DNA of 64,000 nt from Streptomyces hygroscopicus subsp. hygroscopicus (GTDB lineage Bacteria; Actinomycetota; Actinomycetes; Streptomycetales; Streptomycetaceae), in assembly GCF_030269125.1 (NCBI RefSeq), contig NZ_BSSM01000003.1:496001-560000 (forward strand). Direction: 5' to 3'. The stretch's first letter is position 1. The number at the start of each line of letters is the position of its first letter. The position numbers and the translations under genes are program-made. Positions 61,825-64,000 of the stretch are shown one piece after another. The notes under the pieces are model-generated. The model saw nothing but the letters and a program-made list of their open reading frames with translations. It did no database searches and was not told the DNA's origin.

Positions 61825-62229
61825 TCCGAGTAGCGGCCTGCTGCCCCGGAGCACCGGCCCGCACCCTTGGGCCACCTTCTGCGCTGCCTGCGCTGCCTGC
61901 GCCGCCTGCGCCGCCTGCGCCGCCTGCGGCCGGGGCGCTGAGGGGGCGCGGCCGGTGCCGTGTCCCTGGGCTGCGGCGCCTCGTCGATCCCCCGCCATCG
62001 CCAACTCGCGGGAATCACCCCGCCGCGGCAGGACGGGCCGGTGCTCAGGCTTTTCGGCACGCAGGACAGGGCCGGTTCCCGTCGGCCGCGCTCGCCGGGT
62101 GGCTCACCGGCGCGCTCCGGACGCGTCATGCGAGTGCGCCAATCTCCCTCCCCGCACAGCGAGTTGACCGGTCTCCCCTACACTCGTCCCGGTCACACAG
62201 TGGCACAGGCGCATGGTGAGGGGGGCTTC
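61825..62229. other. Gap upstream of the lipoprotein gene
   Basis: About 400 bp with no gene, holding the tandem GCGCYGCCT repeat (61881-61925) and presumably the promoter of the lipoprotein-kinase pair. Confidence 0.35.
61881..61925. repeat. Five tandem 9-bp repeats
   Basis: GCGCTGCCT twice (61881-61898) then GCGCCGCCT three times (61899-61925), a perfect 9-bp period. It lies outside any gene I accept, and would code Ala-Ala-Cys if read. It probably arose by slippage and could vary between strains. Confidence 0.7.
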
Positions 62230-63054
62230 GTGACGTACGCGGCGACGCGAACACGCGCAGGGTGGCGACATGCGGCGCTGAGCGTCTGCGGGGTACTGCT
62301 CGCGGGCTGTTCCGGCTTGAACGAGGGCGGGCACCGGACCGGTCCGGCCGCTTCCTCCGCCGCGGTGTCCTCACCGGCCGGACAGCGCGGGACGGGCGAC
62401 ACCACCGCGCGCATCACGGTCGACCCCGCGCGCGTCCCCACCACCCGGTCCTCCGCCCTCGACCTGGTCCGCGCCATCACCGCGGGTCCGGACAGCTACG
62501 GCCCGGGTTACGTCAAGCGCCGCCCGTACGAGAGCGACCCGGCCGCCTGGCCCGTCCTCGGTACCGACTGCGTCTGGCGCCAGGAGTCCCTGCCCGGCGA
62601 CGTCCTCGCCACCTTCACCCGTTACAGCCGGCTGCCCGCCTCCGACTCGAGGGGCGAGGTCCGCACCGCCGCCACCGTCACCCTGCACCGCACCGTCGCG
62701 CAGGCCGACCAGGAGATGGCCGAGACACTGGAGGAGGCGCTGCGCTGCCCCGACCAGCAACTGCGTGCCACCGAGCGGATCAGCGGTCTGAACTCGGTCG
62801 GCTCCGGCTACGGCACGAACGGCAACACCACCGCCGACGACTACCTCCTCGAGATGGGCACGTACGACGATCCGGCGCTCGGCAAGGGGGCGTCGTACTA
62901 CGTCTGGAACCAGGTCCGGCTCGGTCCGGTGACGATCGCCGTCGTCGTCGAGGGCGGCAAGGGCTTCGCCCAGGGCGACCTGCTGACCGTCCAGGCACGG
63001 GCGGTGGCCGGTATGGAGACCAAGGTGCACGCCGAACTGGGGGCCCAGAAGTGA
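62230..63054 (+). CDS. Secreted lipoprotein upstream of a Ser/Thr kinase
   Basis: A 274-residue lipoprotein. The signal peptide (TRAGWRHAALSVCGVLLAGCSG) has a LAGC lipobox Cys at about residue 25, followed by a Ser/Gly-rich linker and a folded domain with two Cys (GTDCVWRQE and LRCPDQQ), as in PknH-type extracellular sensor domains. GTG 62230 follows GAGGGGGG. Its stop overlaps the kinase start (GTGA), so it is coupled to the kinase and may be its ligand-sensing partner. Confidence 0.8.
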   Translation: MTYAATRTRAGWRHAALSVCGVLLAGCSGLNEGGHRTGPAASSAAVSSPAGQRGTGDTTARITVDPARVPTTRSSALDLVRAITAGPDSYGPGYVKRRPYESDPAAWPVLGTDCVWRQESLPGDVLATFTRYSRLPASDSRGEVRTAATVTLHRTVAQADQEMAETLEEALRCPDQQLRATERISGLNSVGSGYGTNGNTTADDYLLEMGTYDDPALGKGASYYVWNQVRLGPVTIAVVVEGGKGFAQGDLLTVQARAVAGMETKVHAELGAQK

Positions 63055-64000
63055 CCGACCGCTCCCTGCACCCTTCCGACCCGTCCTTCGTCGGCGGCCA
63101 CCGCCTGCTCGCCCGGCTGGGCGAGGGCGGCATGGGCGTCGTCTACCTCGGCCGTACGGAGTCGGGCGCGCTCGCCGCCGTCAAGGTGATCCAGGCGGGG
63201 TACGCGCACGACGAGGCCTTCCGCGCCCGTTTCCGCCGCGAGGCGAACGCCGCGCGACGCGTGGACAGCCCGTGGGTGGTCAAGGTCACCAGCGCCGACC
63301 CCGACGCCGAACAGCCCTGGCTGGCCACCGCTTTCGAGCCCGGCCCGCCCCTCGTCGACGTGGTGGGCCGGCGCGGCCCACTGCCCGTGCGGACGGTACG
63401 TCTGCTCGGCAAGATGCTGGCCCGCGCGCTCGCCGCCGTGCACGACGCCGGCCTGGTGCACCGGGACGTCAAACCGGCCAACATCCTGCTCGCCGCCGAC
63501 GGCCCTCGCCTCATCGACTTCGGGATCGCCCGCTCCCTGGACGACACCGCGATCACCTCCGCGGACCTCGTCGTCGGCACTCCCGGCTTCCTGTCCCCGG
63601 AGCAGGCCACGGCCCGCGGCGACCGCCTCGGGCCCGCGAGCGACGTCTTCTCACTGGGCTGCGTGCTGGCCTACGCGGCGACCGGCCGGCCGCCCTTCGG
63701 CGGCGGCGCCGTCGACGCCCTGCTCTACCGCGTCGTCCACGACAGCCCCGACCTCGACGGCATGGACGAGGAGCTGGAGGCCGTCCTGCTGCGCTGTCTG
63801 GCCAAGGACCCCGCCGAGCGGCCCACCGCGGCCGAACTGGACGCCGCCCTCGTGGAGGACGCGTCCCCGGGCACCGCCGAGTGGCTGCCCGCCGACGTCG
63901 TCCGCATGGTCGTCGAACGGTCGGCCGCGATGCTGGCCCTGCCCGACATCGAGGCCACGCTCGCCGAGGCGCCGCCCGAGCCCGCCCCCTCGCGCCGCAG
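63051..64000 (+). CDS. Serine/threonine protein kinase, PknB-like (partial, runs off the window)
   Basis: The kinase domain is complete in the first 270 codons: glycine loop GEGGMGVVY (24-32), ATP Lys in AAVKVI (Lys45), catalytic HRDVKPANI (137-145), DFG in LIDFGIA (156-158), an activation loop with VVGTPGFLSPEQ, and ASDVFSLGCVLAYAATGRPPF. It is a Hanks-type kinase of the actinobacterial PknB/PknH kind. A Pro- and Ala-rich linker begins at about 300, and the coding frame is still open at base 64000, so the C-terminal part, which may include a membrane segment and sensor, is not seen. GTG 63051 overlaps the lipoprotein stop. Confidence 0.92.
   Translation, partial: MTDRSLHPSDPSFVGGHRLLARLGEGGMGVVYLGRTESGALAAVKVIQAGYAHDEAFRARFRREANAARRVDSPWVVKVTSADPDAEQPWLATAFEPGPPLVDVVGRRGPLPVRTVRLLGKMLARALAAVHDAGLVHRDVKPANILLAADGPRLIDFGIARSLDDTAITSADLVVGTPGFLSPEQATARGDRLGPASDVFSLGCVLAYAATGRPPFGGGAVDALLYRVVHDSPDLDGMDEELEAVLLRCLAKDPAERPTAAELDAALVEDASPGTAEWLPADVVRMVVERSAAMLALPDIEATLAEAPPEPAPSRR

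Noticed and set aside
61881..61925. Possible CRISPR-like array
   Set aside because: The units are 9 bp and contiguous, with no spacers; it is a simple tandem repeat. No cas genes are present and I saw no CRISPR array elsewhere.

Overview
The window is high-GC actinobacterial DNA, almost certainly Streptomyces. The evidence is the gene families present: an SsgA-like sporulation protein, two large LAL-type LuxR regulators, Lsr2, two F420-type luciferase-like enzymes, a mycothiol-type DinB/MDMPI protein, an XRE/MmyB regulator, a SpoIIE-like PAS-GAF protein and an in-frame TTA (bldA) codon. At least fifteen decayed genes and insertion sequences are scattered through it, which fits a chromosome arm better than the conserved core.

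Layout. 1-3180: an IS graveyard, with two eroded IS630 transposases around an eroded IS21 istA/istB pair. 3500-7600: a replication module from a mobile element, made of a cluster of short iterated boxes (CAGTCGCT and its complement) followed by a coupled operon of prim-pol primase, SF3 helicase, an unknown small protein and then Lsr2. 7614-20200: a drug-exporter-like MFS, fdhD, a membrane-anchored protein, an NTF2-like protein, msrA, an SDR, a PAS histidine kinase, two response regulators, a degenerate SpoIIE-like protein, an XRE regulator and an SDR. 20400-32750: another SDR, a LAL regulator, a second PAS kinase that has lost its catalytic residues, an SsgA-like protein, and a five-gene run of alpha/beta hydrolase, DUF1275, FdhF/YdeP oxidoreductase, cydA and cydB. 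32740-42080: a mixture of decayed genes (nhaA, CoA transferase, acyl-CoA ligase, oppF, toxin-antitoxin, tetR) and intact ones (LLM, lipoprotein, YbjQ, a second LAL, GNAT, TetR). 42081-50934: a minus-strand block of FUSC, aldehyde dehydrogenase, two MFS transporters, an LLM and an NmrA protein, divergent from a LysR regulator. 51000-55400: an HxlR/flavin-reductase pair joined by a frameshift, and a GntR-controlled FAH plus extradiol-type dioxygenase pair. 55500-64000: a tiny Cys-containing secreted peptide, NmrA, MDMPI, GNAT, an IS5 relic, and a lipoprotein plus Ser/Thr kinase pair that runs off the window.

How the genes may work together. The most coherent theme is redox and respiration with its own signalling. 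FdhD (needed to activate formate-dehydrogenase-type molybdoenzymes), an FdhF/YdeP enzyme and a cytochrome bd-type oxidase lie in one 23-kb stretch. Within that stretch an identical 16-bp near-palindrome (CGTCAAATGACGGATG) occurs three times: between the MFS gene and fdhD, upstream of the degenerate PAS kinase, and upstream of the SsgA-like gene. One intact PAS kinase, one receiver-only regulator, one LuxR-type regulator, one pseudokinase and one pseudophosphatase sit between these sites. I infer a local stress/redox regulon; the sequence supports the shared box and the residue losses, while the wiring is hypothesis.
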